Positions 1 through 8,652 are shown, counted from the stretch's first letter. The stretch is 64,000 nt of DNA from Halomonas sp. ML-15 (GCF_014779595.1 NZ_JACXZT010000019.1:804945-868944); one strand, 5' to 3'. The notes: generated by a model not told the origin, from the sequence alone. Translations and numbers: made by a program.

Positions 1-420
1 CAGCGACGAGACCCAGGCTGGGTGCTGCCAGCCCATGCGTGCCTGGTAGCGAGCAAGCTTCTCCCGTGGTGCCCGGGAGGCCAGCACCAGTGTAGTGTCG
101 CGGGCGTGCAGGTGGGCGGGGTGGGTCATGGCGTCCACCACCCAGGAGCAGCCGTCGCAGCCGGCCTCCCAGTCGGGCCCGAACATGAAATGGTAGACGA
201 TCAGCTGGCGGCGCCCTTCGAACAGGTCGAGCAGGGTAGCTTTACCCTGTGGCGCATCGAAGACGTAGTCGGCCCGCACCTCGACCATGGGCAGGCGTCG
301 CCTCGCGGCGTTCAGGCGGTCGCGCTCACGGGTATGGGCCTTCTCGCGGACGAGCTGTACTTCCAAGGCTGCGCGCCACTCGTCCTGGGAGACGATGGGT
401 GGCAGGGGCGAGGTCGTCAT
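1..420 (-). CDS. DUF899 family thioredoxin-like protein (3' end outside window)
   Basis: The first 140 residues are visible; the gene runs off the left edge. It reads like the second DUF899 protein at 22966-23700: both share an N-terminal stretch with the motif RLPMV, then [17 protein letters not shown] and a GC.GC motif (CDGC here, CGGC there). DUF899 proteins have a thioredoxin-like fold; their substrate is not established. The start is the ATG at 418-420. The gene lies 13 bp downstream of the VOC gene on the same strand, so the two may be co-transcribed. The family call is firm; the function is unknown. Confidence 0.85.
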   Translation of the reverse strand, partial: MTTSPLPPIVSQDEWRAALEVQLVREKAHTRERDRLNAARRRLPMVEVRADYVFDAPQGKATLLDLFEGRRQLIVYHFMFGPDWEAGCDGCSWVVDAMTHPAHLHARDTTLVLASRAPREKLARYQARMGWQHPAWVSSL

Positions 421-433
421 GGCGTCTTCCTCA

Positions 434-829
434 TCAAGTCAGGTTGAGTTGCCAGGAGACGCCGAAACGGTCGTTGAGCCAGGCGAAACGGGTGCTGAAA
501 CCGTAGTCGTCGGGTGGCATCAGGGTCTCGCCCTGTTCCGCGAGCTGTTCGAGAAGGCGTTCGAACTCCCCGAGGCTTTCGCACTCGACGAACAGTGACA
601 TCGAGGGGGTAAAGGTGAAGTCGTGTGTGACCGGGCTGTCGATGCATAGATAGCGGCGGCCGGCCAGGGTGAACTCGGCCTGCTTGACGCTGCCTTGCTT
701 GCCAGGCTCGCCTGGGCCGTAGTGCTCGAGCCCCAAGATCTCGGCCCCCTCAAACAGTGAGACGTAGAAGCGCATGGCCTGCTCGGCATTGCCTTCGAAC
801 ATCAGCTGTGGGGTGATGTGATGCGGCAT
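434..829 (-). CDS. VOC superfamily protein, PhnB/3-demethylubiquinone-methyltransferase-like
   Basis: 131 residues beginning MPHHITPQLMF. The pattern ITPQLMFEGNAEQAMRFY at the start and FGVSWQLN at the end is typical of PhnB-like members of the vicinal oxygen chelate superfamily. Their true substrates are mostly unknown. The start at 829 is preceded by GAGGAG about five bases upstream; an in-frame extension to 919 lacks such a site. It is followed at 13 bp by the DUF899 gene. A similar protein is encoded at 32596-33021. The fold is confident; no activity is assigned. Confidence 0.8.
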   Translation of the reverse strand: MPHHITPQLMFEGNAEQAMRFYVSLFEGAEILGLEHYGPGEPGKQGSVKQAEFTLAGRRYLCIDSPVTHDFTFTPSMSLFVECESLGEFERLLEQLAEQGETLMPPDDYGFSTRFAWLNDRFGVSWQLNLT

Positions 830-955
830 CGGTACTCCTCCCTGAAACCATCGTAGAAGCTTAGCCGCTGCTTCCCGGCTGTACCAACTGGTTGAACCAA
901 GCCTGGAAACGACTGGCATCGTCGCTGGCTATCAGGGCGATTGTGCTTTTGTTGC

Positions 956-986
956 TTTACCTAGAGTTAACTTCAGGTATTAGGCT
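956..986 (+). promoter_or_regulatory. MerR/SoxR-type promoter upstream of nat
   Basis: TTTACC (956-961) and TAGGCT (981-986) are separated by 19 bp. The spacer carries the dyad CCTAGAGTTAACTTCAGG (960-977), which agrees at 15 of 18 positions with the SoxR-box consensus CCTCAAGTTAACTTGAGG. Over-long 19-bp spacers with a central dyad are characteristic of promoters activated by MerR-family proteins. The expected transcript starts about 70 bases before nat. The regulator is not in this window, so its identity is inference. Confidence 0.6.
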
Positions 987-1066
987 GCGTTTCAGGGTCT
1001 CTTTTGAAGTATCCACTTGAGCATTCACAAACAGCCTTGGGCCGCTTGGTATTAGGAGTGCACGTC

Positions 1067-1966
1067 ATGCAGCAAGAAACGATCGCTTACCCCCTCCATG
1101 AGTCGGCCCGCTGGGAGACCCCGGCGCTCGATCTTGACGCCTATCTGGCACGCATCGATTACCGCGGACCTCTGACGCCCGACCTGGCGACATTGAGAGC
1201 CCTGCAGCAGGCGCACCTTGCCGCCATACCGTTCGAGAATCTGGAAATCGTCACCGGCGGCGAGATCCGTATCGACCTGGAAAGCCTTCAGGACAAGCTG
1301 GTACGGCGTCAACGCGGCGGCTATTGCCATGAGCAGAACACGCTGTTTGCCACGGTGCTGGATCGGCTTGGCTTCGAGGTCGCTGGGCGCAACGCCAGAA
1401 TGTTGATGGGCGACGACGAGCGGGTGGTCACGCCGCTTGGTCATACGATGCTGGTGGTGACAGTGGCCGGCGGGGATTGGCTGGTGGATGTGGGGGTCGG
1501 CAATATCGGGCCGCGGGAGCCGATTCTGCTCAAGGTGGGCAACGAGGTGAGTCATGGCCCCTGGGAGTATCGGCTGGAGCGCTCGCCGTTGGGGCACTGG
1601 CTGCTGCGGCATAGACGGCAGGGTGAGTGGTTCAATATCTACCAGTTCAGTGACGAGCCCTGCTACCGCGCCGACTCTGGCGAATACAACTATCTGGCCT
1701 CTCATCATCCCGCATCGCCATTCGTGCGGCGGATCGTGGCTCAGCACAACGGTGCAGAGGTGCGGCTTGCCCTCACCGATCTGGAGCTGAAGATATTCCG
1801 CCCAGGCAAGGAGCCGGAGCTTCATAAGGTCGTTGCCGGTGAGCTGCCAAGCGTGCTGCAGGAGTGGTTTGGGCTGAAGCTGCCCGCGGAGCAGGAACGC
1901 GTGCTGCTTCGGCGAGCCGCGACGCTCACTGAGGCCACCATCGCGGAAGAGCCGTTGGGCGCTTGA
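1067..1966 (+). CDS. nat: Arylamine N-acetyltransferase
   Basis: 299-residue cytosolic enzyme that transfers acetyl from acetyl-CoA to arylamines or arylhydroxylamines. The family's Cys-His-Asp triad is visible: Cys87 in RGGYCHEQN, His126 in LGHTMLVV and Asp141 in LVDVGVGN. The conserved IPFENLEI motif is near residue 55. The ATG at 1067 has TAGGAG upstream; an in-frame TTG at 1004 is an unlikely start. It is convergent with the SDR gene (6 bp apart), and both genes are preceded by MerR/SoxR-like promoters. A short decayed copy of residues near 45-80 lies at 17617-17728. Confidence 0.93.
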   Translation: MQQETIAYPLHESARWETPALDLDAYLARIDYRGPLTPDLATLRALQQAHLAAIPFENLEIVTGGEIRIDLESLQDKLVRRQRGGYCHEQNTLFATVLDRLGFEVAGRNARMLMGDDERVVTPLGHTMLVVTVAGGDWLVDVGVGNIGPREPILLKVGNEVSHGPWEYRLERSPLGHWLLRHRRQGEWFNIYQFSDEPCYRADSGEYNYLASHHPASPFVRRIVAQHNGAEVRLALTDLELKIFRPGKEPELHKVVAGELPSVLQEWFGLKLPAEQERVLLRRAATLTEATIAEEPLGA

Positions 1967-1972
1967 GCGAGT

Positions 1973-2692
1973 CTAGAAGCGCATATCGCCTATGGCGGGC
2001 ATCACCACCTCCTTGAGGTAAGCGCTCGGCGACAGCGCCAGCAAGGTTCGCACCAGGCTCACCACGTCGTGCATAGGGATGAACTCGCCATCGCCGCGTC
2101 GGGCCGCCTGCTCGAGAGGCACCGAGAGGTGGTCCTCGGTATTGAGGTGGCCGAGCTGCAGACAGGTAACCGCCAGGCGCTTATCGCGAAACCCTTCGCG
2201 TAGTGCTTCGGCGATGCCGCGCAGGGCGAATTTGGTGGCACCAAAGGTGACCTCCGGTCTGCCGTGGCCGGGTAGCGCGGAGGTCGAGCCAGTGAGGATG
2301 ATGCGAGGGGCGGCGGAGCGCAGCAGCGCGGGAAGCAGCGCCTGGATCAGCAGGATGGCCCCGCTGACGTTGACCGTGACCATGCGCTGGATCTCTGCGG
2401 GGCTGTCCGTCAGGAAGCGGTAGTCCGGTTCGAAGGCCCGGCTTTCCCACAGCCCCAGGTTGTAGATCAGCACATCCAGTTCGCCCTCTGCCAGCGTCTC
2501 GGCCACCTGGGCAGTCGCCTGCTCGGGCGAGGCCAAGTCGGCCGCTATCCAGTCGATGGCGATGTCGGGGCGTTCGGGTAGCTTGGTTGGCACGCTGCGT
2601 GATACGCCGATCAGACCATCACCGCTGTCGCCCAGTCCTTCGATAAAGGCCCAGCCCAGGCCTTGGCTCGCTCCTACTACCATGATGCGCAT
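1973..2692 (-). CDS. SDR family oxidoreductase with Phe at the usual catalytic Tyr
   Basis: 239 residues with the Rossmann motif GASQGLG at the N-terminus, the structural asparagine in VTVNVSGA and the serine region LTGSTSALPG, so the short-chain dehydrogenase fold is clear. The YxxxK motif reads FGATK: the catalytic tyrosine is replaced by phenylalanine while the lysine remains. This implies altered or lost dehydrogenase activity, or a binding role. ATG at 2692 has GAGGAG seven bases upstream; GTG two codons earlier is possible. A MerR/SoxR-like promoter lies at 2742-2772. Confidence 0.85.
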   Translation of the reverse strand: MRIMVVGASQGLGWAFIEGLGDSGDGLIGVSRSVPTKLPERPDIAIDWIAADLASPEQATAQVAETLAEGELDVLIYNLGLWESRAFEPDYRFLTDSPAEIQRMVTVNVSGAILLIQALLPALLRSAAPRIILTGSTSALPGHGRPEVTFGATKFALRGIAEALREGFRDKRLAVTCLQLGHLNTEDHLSVPLEQAARRGDGEFIPMHDVVSLVRTLLALSPSAYLKEVVMPAIGDMRF

Positions 2693-2741
2693 CTGCACTC
2701 TCCTCGCTTAGCTGGGCCAGGCATTGGCCCATTCGCTGGCG

Positions 2742-2772
2742 AGGCTAGCCCCTCGACTTCACTTGAGGTCAA
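2742..2772 (-). promoter_or_regulatory. MerR/SoxR-type promoter upstream of the SDR gene
   Basis: Read on the minus strand, TTGACC (2772-2767) is followed by a 19-bp spacer and TAGCCT (2747-2742). The dyad CCTCAAGTGAAGTCGAGG (2768-2751) matches the SoxR-box consensus at 15 of 18 positions. The arrangement is the same as at 956-986 before the convergent nat gene, which suggests that one MerR-family activator controls both. The regulator itself is not seen here. Confidence 0.6.
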
Positions 2773-2808
2773 GCGCCGAAAGGCAGGCCGGAGCTGCGGG
2801 TGCTGGGC

Positions 2809-4191
2809 CTATAGGCGGCGCTGGCGTTGCCAGACCCACAGCCGGTCGAGTACCAGCATCGCCAGCAACGAGGCCCCCACCAGGGGAAAGATCACGCCGC
2901 CCAGGGCCAGAATGGCGATGACGCCGCGCAGTACCTTGGGGTCCTTGGGTAGCGGGGGCGTGCCGAGCTGGCCTGAAGGGCGACGCTTCCACCACATGAT
3001 GGCTGCCGAGACGGCGAGCAGGACCATGGCCAGGCAGGCGATCAGCAGCACGATCTGGTTGGTGCGACCGAACTGTTGGCCGAGATGGACATTGATGCTC
3101 CACTCCAGCCAGCGACCCAGGGGGCCGTAGTCGGCATAGCGCATGTCGAGCAGTGGCTCGCCGCTGTATTGGTCCAGGTGCACGACGCGCTGCTGAGCCA
3201 CGTCGTCCGGGTAGACCGAGCCGGTGAATACGCCATCCGGCGTGCTGGGCAGGTTGACCGCATAGCCGGGGTGCAGCCCCAGGCGTTCGAAGGTGGCCAC
3301 GGCCTGGTCGAGGTCGATGGGCTCGACGTCATGCCGGTCGTGCGAGGAGAGGGGCACCTGGGCCCGCTCCAGCGACCAGGTGGTGGGGCCCAGGTGATCC
3401 AGGTGCTCGTCCGAGAGTGGCACCGCCACGCGCAGGCCGGCGGGGTAGCCGAAGTTGTTGCCGTTGGCCCACTCGTTGACCTTGCCGCCCCAGAGGTTGG
3501 ACCAGGGCATGCCGGTGAAGGCCAGGAAAACGATAAAGGCGCCGACCAGCACGCCGGTGACGGCATGGGTGTCGCGCCAGAATAGCCGTCGCCTGGGGGT
3601 GCCGCGCACGCTGAGCACGCCGCCAAGTCGGCTGCTCCTGCTGTGCCGCGGCCACCACAGGTAGATGCCCGTCCCCACCAGCAGGATCGACCAGCCGGCG
3701 GCGATCTCGATCATCCCGCGGGCGATGGGGCCGAATAGGCGCAGGCTGTGCAGGTGACGTACCGTCCACATCAGGGTGCCGCGATCGGGTAGCCAGCCCA
3801 GCACCTCGCCGCGGTAAGGGTCGAGGTAGACGGCGATCGGCTCGCCCTCCGGGTTGGCGACGGTGATCTCGGCCGAGGCGTCTGGCGTCGCGGGGGCGCT
3901 GTACTTGAGCGGTGTGCCGGGCTGGACCTCGAGGGCCGCCGCCAGCAGGGTGGAGGACGGCAGTGGCGCTTGCTCCTGAACAGTGACGCGCTTGAGATCG
4001 GCATGCCACCAGGCATCCAGCTCGTCGTTGAATAGGTAAATAGCACCGGTCACGGCGAGAGTAACCAGAAAGGGGAGTACCAGCAGGCCGGCGTAGAAGT
4101 GCCAACGCCATATGGCGAGATAGAGGTCCTGGGTGGCACGTCGCGGCGCGGGGCGCGGCGAACTGGCCGCAACGTCGTGTGGGGTCTGCAT
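2809..4191 (-). CDS. PepSY-associated transmembrane protein (PiuB-like)
   Basis: 460 residues. A first membrane helix at about 33-54 follows the motif WRWHFYAGL; there is a periplasmic PepSY-like region, then helices near 167-185, 205-225, 365-385 and 415-435. Conserved HSLRLFG, GIYLWWPR and TGMPWS segments match the PepSY_TM family, often associated with siderophore or metal reduction at the inner membrane. The ATG at 4191 has GGAGGAA directly upstream. It follows, at 69 bp, a His-rich secreted protein on the same strand, which fits a metal-related role, but this is inference. Confidence 0.85.
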   Translation of the reverse strand: MQTPHDVAASSPRPAPRRATQDLYLAIWRWHFYAGLLVLPFLVTLAVTGAIYLFNDELDAWWHADLKRVTVQEQAPLPSSTLLAAALEVQPGTPLKYSAPATPDASAEITVANPEGEPIAVYLDPYRGEVLGWLPDRGTLMWTVRHLHSLRLFGPIARGMIEIAAGWSILLVGTGIYLWWPRHSRSSRLGGVLSVRGTPRRRLFWRDTHAVTGVLVGAFIVFLAFTGMPWSNLWGGKVNEWANGNNFGYPAGLRVAVPLSDEHLDHLGPTTWSLERAQVPLSSHDRHDVEPIDLDQAVATFERLGLHPGYAVNLPSTPDGVFTGSVYPDDVAQQRVVHLDQYSGEPLLDMRYADYGPLGRWLEWSINVHLGQQFGRTNQIVLLIACLAMVLLAVSAAIMWWKRRPSGQLGTPPLPKDPKVLRGVIAILALGGVIFPLVGASLLAMLVLDRLWVWQRQRRL

Positions 4192-4260
4192 GCTTCCTCC
4201 GATACGCATAAGGACCGCCTGGCCAGCTGGTGGCCAAGGCGGTAGTAACATCGAGTGGGG

Positions 4261-4671
4261 TTACGCGTGTGTAGCGGAAGGAGCGGGCGGGGCGCGAGCA
4301 TCCGGCAGTAGCCGGGCGCGTTGGAATGCCCGACGGCTGGGCGGGGCATCCGGTGAGTCCTCGATCCACTCTGCTAGCGCGGCATCCAGGGCATGGGTCG
4401 GTACCGCCGTGGCGAAGCTGCAGGCCAACTGGCAGAGTGCCTGGCACTGGTCATGGAAGGAGGCGTCGTGGGCCGGGGCTGGATGGGAATCGCAGTCGGC
4501 ATGATGATGGTCATGGTCATGGGAGCCATGGTGGCCATGTGACCCGCTGCTGATCATGCTGGCCTGGCCGTAGCTGCCCAGCGCTCCGATCATCAGCGTC
4601 AGCGCGACCATCAGAAGGGCAAGCATGCGCTTCCGAGGGAGGAGGGGGCCGTGTAAGCCCGGTCGCGTCAT
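4261..4671 (-). CDS. His-rich secreted or periplasmic protein, possibly metal-related
   Basis: About 136 residues. A basic stretch (PRKR) and a hydrophobic segment (LALLMVALTLMIGALG) form a signal peptide or membrane anchor, followed by a run rich in His and Asp (HGHHGSHDHDHHHADCD) and cysteines in DQCQALCQLAC. Such segments commonly bind metals. I do not recognise a named family. The start is uncertain: ATG 4671 is used here, and ATG 4626 is an alternative. It lies upstream of the PepSY protein and is probably co-transcribed with it. Confidence 0.6.
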   Translation of the reverse strand: MTRPGLHGPLLPRKRMLALLMVALTLMIGALGSYGQASMISSGSHGHHGSHDHDHHHADCDSHPAPAHDASFHDQCQALCQLACSFATAVPTHALDAALAEWIEDSPDAPPSRRAFQRARLLPDARAPPAPSATHA

Positions 4672-4745
4672 GAGCGTCGTTCCGTGTCGTGATCGGCTGC
4701 CAAGCTGGCGGAAACCAGTGAGTGAAGCCACTTTCCGATGCCGGG

Positions 4746-5606
4746 TCAATCCCGCTGCCTGCGGCGAATCAGCTCACGTGCCCAGTAGAGGGCCTCGGGA
4801 TACTCGTCGCTATCCAGAACGAACTCCTGGCCTCGTGCCACGGCGTTCAGCTCGGTGTGGTCGGACCGTTGGCGCCAGCGTTGGCGATTGGCGTGGTAGC
4901 TCAGCGGTGTACGGCCATGCGCTGGATAGCACCAGCGCGGCAGCCGCCACTGTGAGATCCGCGTCGCCTGGGGTGCCGTCAGTTGCCGGTCCGGCGCGAC
5001 GTGGGAGAAGGCGCCGGCACCAGGCAGTGGCTTGTCGAGTCCCGGCAGGGCGAGCCGGGAACGCGACAGATAGAGCATATTGCCGGAGTCTGCCGGGCGC
5101 CGAAAATGAGGGTGATAGTCCGCCCAGGCGTAGCGGTCGCCTCTGGCCTCGTCTACCGGCACGACCGACGCCACCTGTAGCCAACCCCAGATCATATGGC
5201 AGGGCCGTGCGCCGGGTGCCCAGCGCCAGCCGTCGGCATGGCGCTCTACGCGCCGGAACAGGCCGAAGAACACGAAGAGATCCCCCTGACCGACGCCATG
5301 ATTGCGCAGGTGGCCCTGGGCCTGGCCGCTCTGCCCGAAGAGCGGCTGCCAGTCCCCTGCACGAGGCAGCATCTCGGGCAGCAGGTCGGGGTCGAAATGG
5401 GCGCCATGTTCCGCCGTGATCTTGCCGCGGGTGAGCGGCTCGACAAGCTGGCTTAGCGGCGCACCGTCGAAGCTGATGTCAGCATAGCGAATCGTCGAGG
5501 CCGCATCCGGGATCGGCAGGGCGAGTAGCCGACCGTCCGGCAGGATGGGGCTGGGTACGCCGCCGGCGGAGGAGTCGAAGCCCTTGCGGCTGAGGATCAG
5601 TTTCAT
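4746..5606 (-). CDS. Nmad3-like putative nucleotide modification protein
   Basis: 286 residues starting MKLILSRKGFDSSAGG, with the segment PSPILPDGRLLALPIPD directly after. This N-terminus is characteristic of proteins annotated as Nmad3 (nucleotide modification associated domain 3), a family named from comparative genomics links to DNA base modification. The activity has not been shown as far as I know. The C-terminal half is rich in Trp, Arg and His. It starts 5 bp after nfo, so it is almost certainly in one transcript with endonuclease IV. The family assignment is from memory of conserved residues. Confidence 0.7.
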   Translation of the reverse strand: MKLILSRKGFDSSAGGVPSPILPDGRLLALPIPDAASTIRYADISFDGAPLSQLVEPLTRGKITAEHGAHFDPDLLPEMLPRAGDWQPLFGQSGQAQGHLRNHGVGQGDLFVFFGLFRRVERHADGWRWAPGARPCHMIWGWLQVASVVPVDEARGDRYAWADYHPHFRRPADSGNMLYLSRSRLALPGLDKPLPGAGAFSHVAPDRQLTAPQATRISQWRLPRWCYPAHGRTPLSYHANRQRWRQRSDHTELNAVARGQEFVLDSDEYPEALYWARELIRRRQRD

Positions 5607-5611
5607 GGCGA

Positions 5612-6454
5612 TCAGTGCTGCTGGGCGCGCAGCCAGGCGATCTCTTCGGCCCAGATCGCCGGCTCGATGGTCTCCAGCACCATGGGAATGGCGTCGATGC
5701 GCGGGTCGCGCATGATGGTGGTAAAGGCGTCGAGGCCAATATTGCCCTGGCCCAGGCTATGGTGACGGTCGACACGGCTGGCAAAGGCGCTCTTGGCGTC
5801 GTTCAAGTGCATGCCGCGCAGATACTCGAAGCCGACCACCTTGCCGAGTTCGTCGAGGGTGGCGGTGCAGGCCTCCGCGGTGCGCAGGTCGTAGCCGGCG
5901 GCGAAGGCGTGACAGGTATCGATGCACACCCCGACCCGCGACTTGTCGTCGACCTGGTCGATGATCTCGGCCAGATGCTCGAAGCGCCAGCCCAGGTTGG
6001 TGCCCTGGCCGGCGGTGTTCTCGATCACCGCGGTGACGCCGCGGGTCTCGGCCAGCACCAGGTTGATGGAGTCGGCGATGCGGGTGAGGCATTCGCTCTC
6101 GCTGATCTTGTTGAGGTGGCTGCCGGGGTGGAAGTTGAGCAGCGAGAGGCCGAGCTGTTCGCAGCGCTGAAACTCATCGAGGAAGGCGTCTCGGGACTTC
6201 TCCAGCCCCTCGGCTGACGGGTGCCCGAGGTTGATCAGGTAGCTGTCGTGGGGAAGGATCTGCCCTGGCCCGAAGCCGTGTTCACTGCACGCCGTGCGGA
6301 AGGCGTCGATGGCGTCGTCGCTGAGCGGCTTGGCCTTCCACTGGCGCTGATTCTTGGTGAACAGCGCGAAGGCATCGGCGCCGATCTCCACCGCACGCAG
6401 CACGGCCTGATCCGGTCCACCGGCGGCACTGACGTGGGCACCGAGGTATTTCAT
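5612..6454 (-). CDS. nfo: Endonuclease IV (AP endonuclease)
   Basis: 280 residues, the usual length. It cleaves the backbone 5' of abasic sites and some oxidised bases in base excision repair. The TIM-barrel and zinc-site motifs are all visible: [13 protein letters not shown] at the start, [35 protein letters not shown] and the His-rich [11 protein letters not shown] at 6454 with AAGGAT upstream. It is followed at 5 bp by the Nmad3-like gene. Confidence 0.97.
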   Translation of the reverse strand: MKYLGAHVSAAGGPDQAVLRAVEIGADAFALFTKNQRQWKAKPLSDDAIDAFRTACSEHGFGPGQILPHDSYLINLGHPSAEGLEKSRDAFLDEFQRCEQLGLSLLNFHPGSHLNKISESECLTRIADSINLVLAETRGVTAVIENTAGQGTNLGWRFEHLAEIIDQVDDKSRVGVCIDTCHAFAAGYDLRTAEACTATLDELGKVVGFEYLRGMHLNDAKSAFASRVDRHHSLGQGNIGLDAFTTIMRDPRIDAIPMVLETIEPAIWAEEIAWLRAQQH

Positions 6455-6509
6455 GAGACGAATATCCTTGAGCTAGGCGTTATAGAAGGCCAAAGCTTAG
6501 CATCGCCTT

Positions 6510-6971
6510 TCACTGCGGCACGATGGTCGGTTCGCATGTCACCGGGAAGTTGACCGAGTTGGCGATAAAGCAGAGTGCATGGGCGTTCTCATGCAGGCGT
6601 TCGGCGAGTCGTGCATCGCTGTCGCCGCTGACGGTGACCCGTGGCCGCAAGGTCACTTGGGTAAAATGACCGCCGCCGCTGCTGGTCAGGGCCATGCTGC
6701 CCTGAGCCTGGTCGATATAGTCCTCGACGACGATCTTGGCCTCGGCGCACAGGTGTAGGTACCAGAGCATATGGCAGGCGGAGAGGGAGGCGACCAGCAT
6801 GTCTTCGGGATTATGGCGCCCGGCATCGCCTAGGAAGGCGGGATCTGCTGAGCCCTGCAGCGTGACCTTACCGGCTATCTCGATCTCATGGTCACGCGAA
6901 TAAGCGCGGTAGTCACGAGTGCCGCTGCCCTGGTTGCCGGTCCAGGTGACCCGTACTTGGTAGTCGTGCAT
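6510..6971 (-). CDS. OsmC family peroxiredoxin-like protein
   Basis: 153 residues. OsmC/Ohr proteins reduce organic hydroperoxides with two redox cysteines, here Cys66 (SLSACHMLW) and Cys134 (HALCFIANSVNFPV). NPEDMLVASLSACH is the family signature. An extra Cys146 (VTCEP) is seen in the YhfA-like branch, so the exact substrate is uncertain. It is cytosolic and transcribed separately from nfo and the nitroreductase, as judged by the gaps. Confidence 0.88.
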   Translation of the reverse strand: MHDYQVRVTWTGNQGSGTRDYRAYSRDHEIEIAGKVTLQGSADPAFLGDAGRHNPEDMLVASLSACHMLWYLHLCAEAKIVVEDYIDQAQGSMALTSSGGGHFTQVTLRPRVTVSGDSDARLAERLHENAHALCFIANSVNFPVTCEPTIVPQ

Positions 6972-7025
6972 TGCGATGCTACTCCATGTTGAGGCTAACC
7001 TTAGGGAGCCGGCGACGAGGAGCTG

Positions 7026-7667
7026 TCATGCCGACGGCATCGGGATAAACAGCTTCTCGTGTGGCCAGCGCACCTTCTCGAGGCCGGCATGGCGGTCGGC
7101 GCTGCTGTCACGATAGCCTAGTGCCATCAGCACGACGCTGCGCAGATTCTGTTTCCTGAGCCCCAGCAGGTCATCCAGCGCCGCCGGGTCGAAGCCTTCC
7201 ATTGGCGAGGCGTCCACCCGCTCCGTGGCCGCCGCGGCAAGTGCCGTGCCCAGTGCCAGGTAGGCTTGTTTGGCAGCCCAGTGAAACTTGTCCTGGTCGG
7301 AGGCAAAGCCACTGACGGTGTCTTTGATGGCATTTCCATATGCCGCCAGTTCGTCTGGGTGCTGGCCGCGGGTCTTGGCGGTGAGCCGGATCAAGTCGTC
7401 GACGTGTGCCTCCTCGACAGAGTCCCAGGCGGCGAACACCAGCAGGTGTGAGGACTGGGTGATCTGGGGCTGGTCGAAGGCCGCCGGACTTATCCTTTCG
7501 CGAAGTGCCGGGTCCTCGATCACCAGCACGGAATAGGGCTGTAAGCCGTAGGAGGAGGGGGCTAGGCGCACCGCCTCCAGGATCCTGTCGAGCTGTGCCT
7601 GGGGCACCTGCTTGCCATTCATGCGCTTGGTGGCATAGCGCCAGTTTAGAGCATCGATAAGGCTCAT
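7026..7667 (-). CDS. NAD(P)H-dependent nitroreductase family protein
   Basis: 213 residues. An FMN-dependent oxidoreductase of the NfsB-like group that reduces nitroaromatics and quinones. The FMN-binding N-terminus (NWRYATKRMNGK), the APSSYGLQPY motif and the C-terminal GLRKQNLRSVVLMALGYRD are typical. AAGGAGT precedes ATG 7667. The next gene downstream is the OsmC gene (54 bp), consistent with a small redox-detoxification cluster. Confidence 0.9.
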   Translation of the reverse strand: MSLIDALNWRYATKRMNGKQVPQAQLDRILEAVRLAPSSYGLQPYSVLVIEDPALRERISPAAFDQPQITQSSHLLVFAAWDSVEEAHVDDLIRLTAKTRGQHPDELAAYGNAIKDTVSGFASDQDKFHWAAKQAYLALGTALAAAATERVDASPMEGFDPAALDDLLGLRKQNLRSVVLMALGYRDSSADRHAGLEKVRWPHEKLFIPMPSA

Positions 7668-7704
7668 GAATCACTCCTTGCAGGGGATGATGAGGGGGAT
7701 GCCA

Positions 7705-8652
7705 TCAGGTGGCTGTGGCATCCCTCGAGGTGGACGCGGCTCGGGCGCCGCGATGAAAAATAACGGTACCGAGCACTACCAACAATGCGGCCAGACCCAG
7801 GTTGGGAGGCGGGGCCTCACCGAGCGCGAGTACCGCGATGAGAGTGCCGACCAGTGCCGCTACTATGCCGATCTGGCTCAGGTAGACAGGACCGGCGAGC
7901 TTCTGCAGCACGAAGTAGAAGAGGTAGAGCACCGAAAATACGGCGATTTCCAGGAGCAGCAGCCGGAGTACCATCTCGGTAGTGAACAACGCTTGAGACT
8001 GGCCTGGCTCGAACAGCAGGACGAAGGGTACCAAGGTCACGGCTCCGCCCAGCATCATCAGTGCTGCCAGAAATACCGGTGAGCTATCGGTAGGCCAGCG
8101 CAGGGTGCGGTAGATGTTGCCGAGCGCGATTACCAGCGGCATGGCGAGCACCAGCAGGACCCAACCCAGGGCATCGCCGGACCCGCCGGCCTTGGCCGTG
8201 GCCAGCACCAGCCCACCGGAGAGCCCTAGCAGTACGCCCAGCAGTCGCAGAGCACGCAAGCGCTCGAGGCTTAGCCAGACGGCCAGTATCCAGGTAATGA
8301 GTATCGGAAAGGCAAAGCTCAGCGAGATGAACCCCGCGCCGACATGGCGTACCGCAAGGAAGGCCAGCGCATTGGGAATGGCGAACAGCGCCCCGGCGAC
8401 GGCGGCATACTCGAGGGTGCGGCGATTTAATGCCATGGCCTGACGCTGCAGCGCCCCGATAACACCCAGCACGATGCCAGCACCGGTCATGGCCGCCATC
8501 AGGAAGGTAAGTCGCGGTGCTCCGGCACCATCGGCCAATTTGGCCACCACCAGCGATAGCGCCAGGAAGGTGCCGACCAGTAGCAGGCAGCTTAAGGCGC
8601 GGAGTCCTGCCCGATTTGAACTCTTGCGCCTCTGCAATCCGTTCGACATCAT
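7705..8652 (-). CDS. DMT superfamily (EamA-type) exporter
   Basis: About 315 residues with roughly ten hydrophobic helices, two EamA repeats and a small basic N-terminus (LQRRKSSNRAG). Members export metabolites or drugs; the substrate is unknown. The start is taken at the tandem ATGs at 8652/8649 after GGGAG; upstream in-frame codons run through the divergent marR promoter and are not expected to be translated. Divergent from marR by 69 bp, which makes this gene its likely target. Confidence 0.85.
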   Translation of the reverse strand: MMSNGLQRRKSSNRAGLRALSCLLLVGTFLALSLVVAKLADGAGAPRLTFLMAAMTGAGIVLGVIGALQRQAMALNRRTLEYAAVAGALFAIPNALAFLAVRHVGAGFISLSFAFPILITWILAVWLSLERLRALRLLGVLLGLSGGLVLATAKAGGSGDALGWVLLVLAMPLVIALGNIYRTLRWPTDSSPVFLAALMMLGGAVTLVPFVLLFEPGQSQALFTTEMVLRLLLLEIAVFSVLYLFYFVLQKLAGPVYLSQIGIVAALVGTLIAVLALGEAPPPNLGLAALLVVLGTVIFHRGARAASTSRDATAT

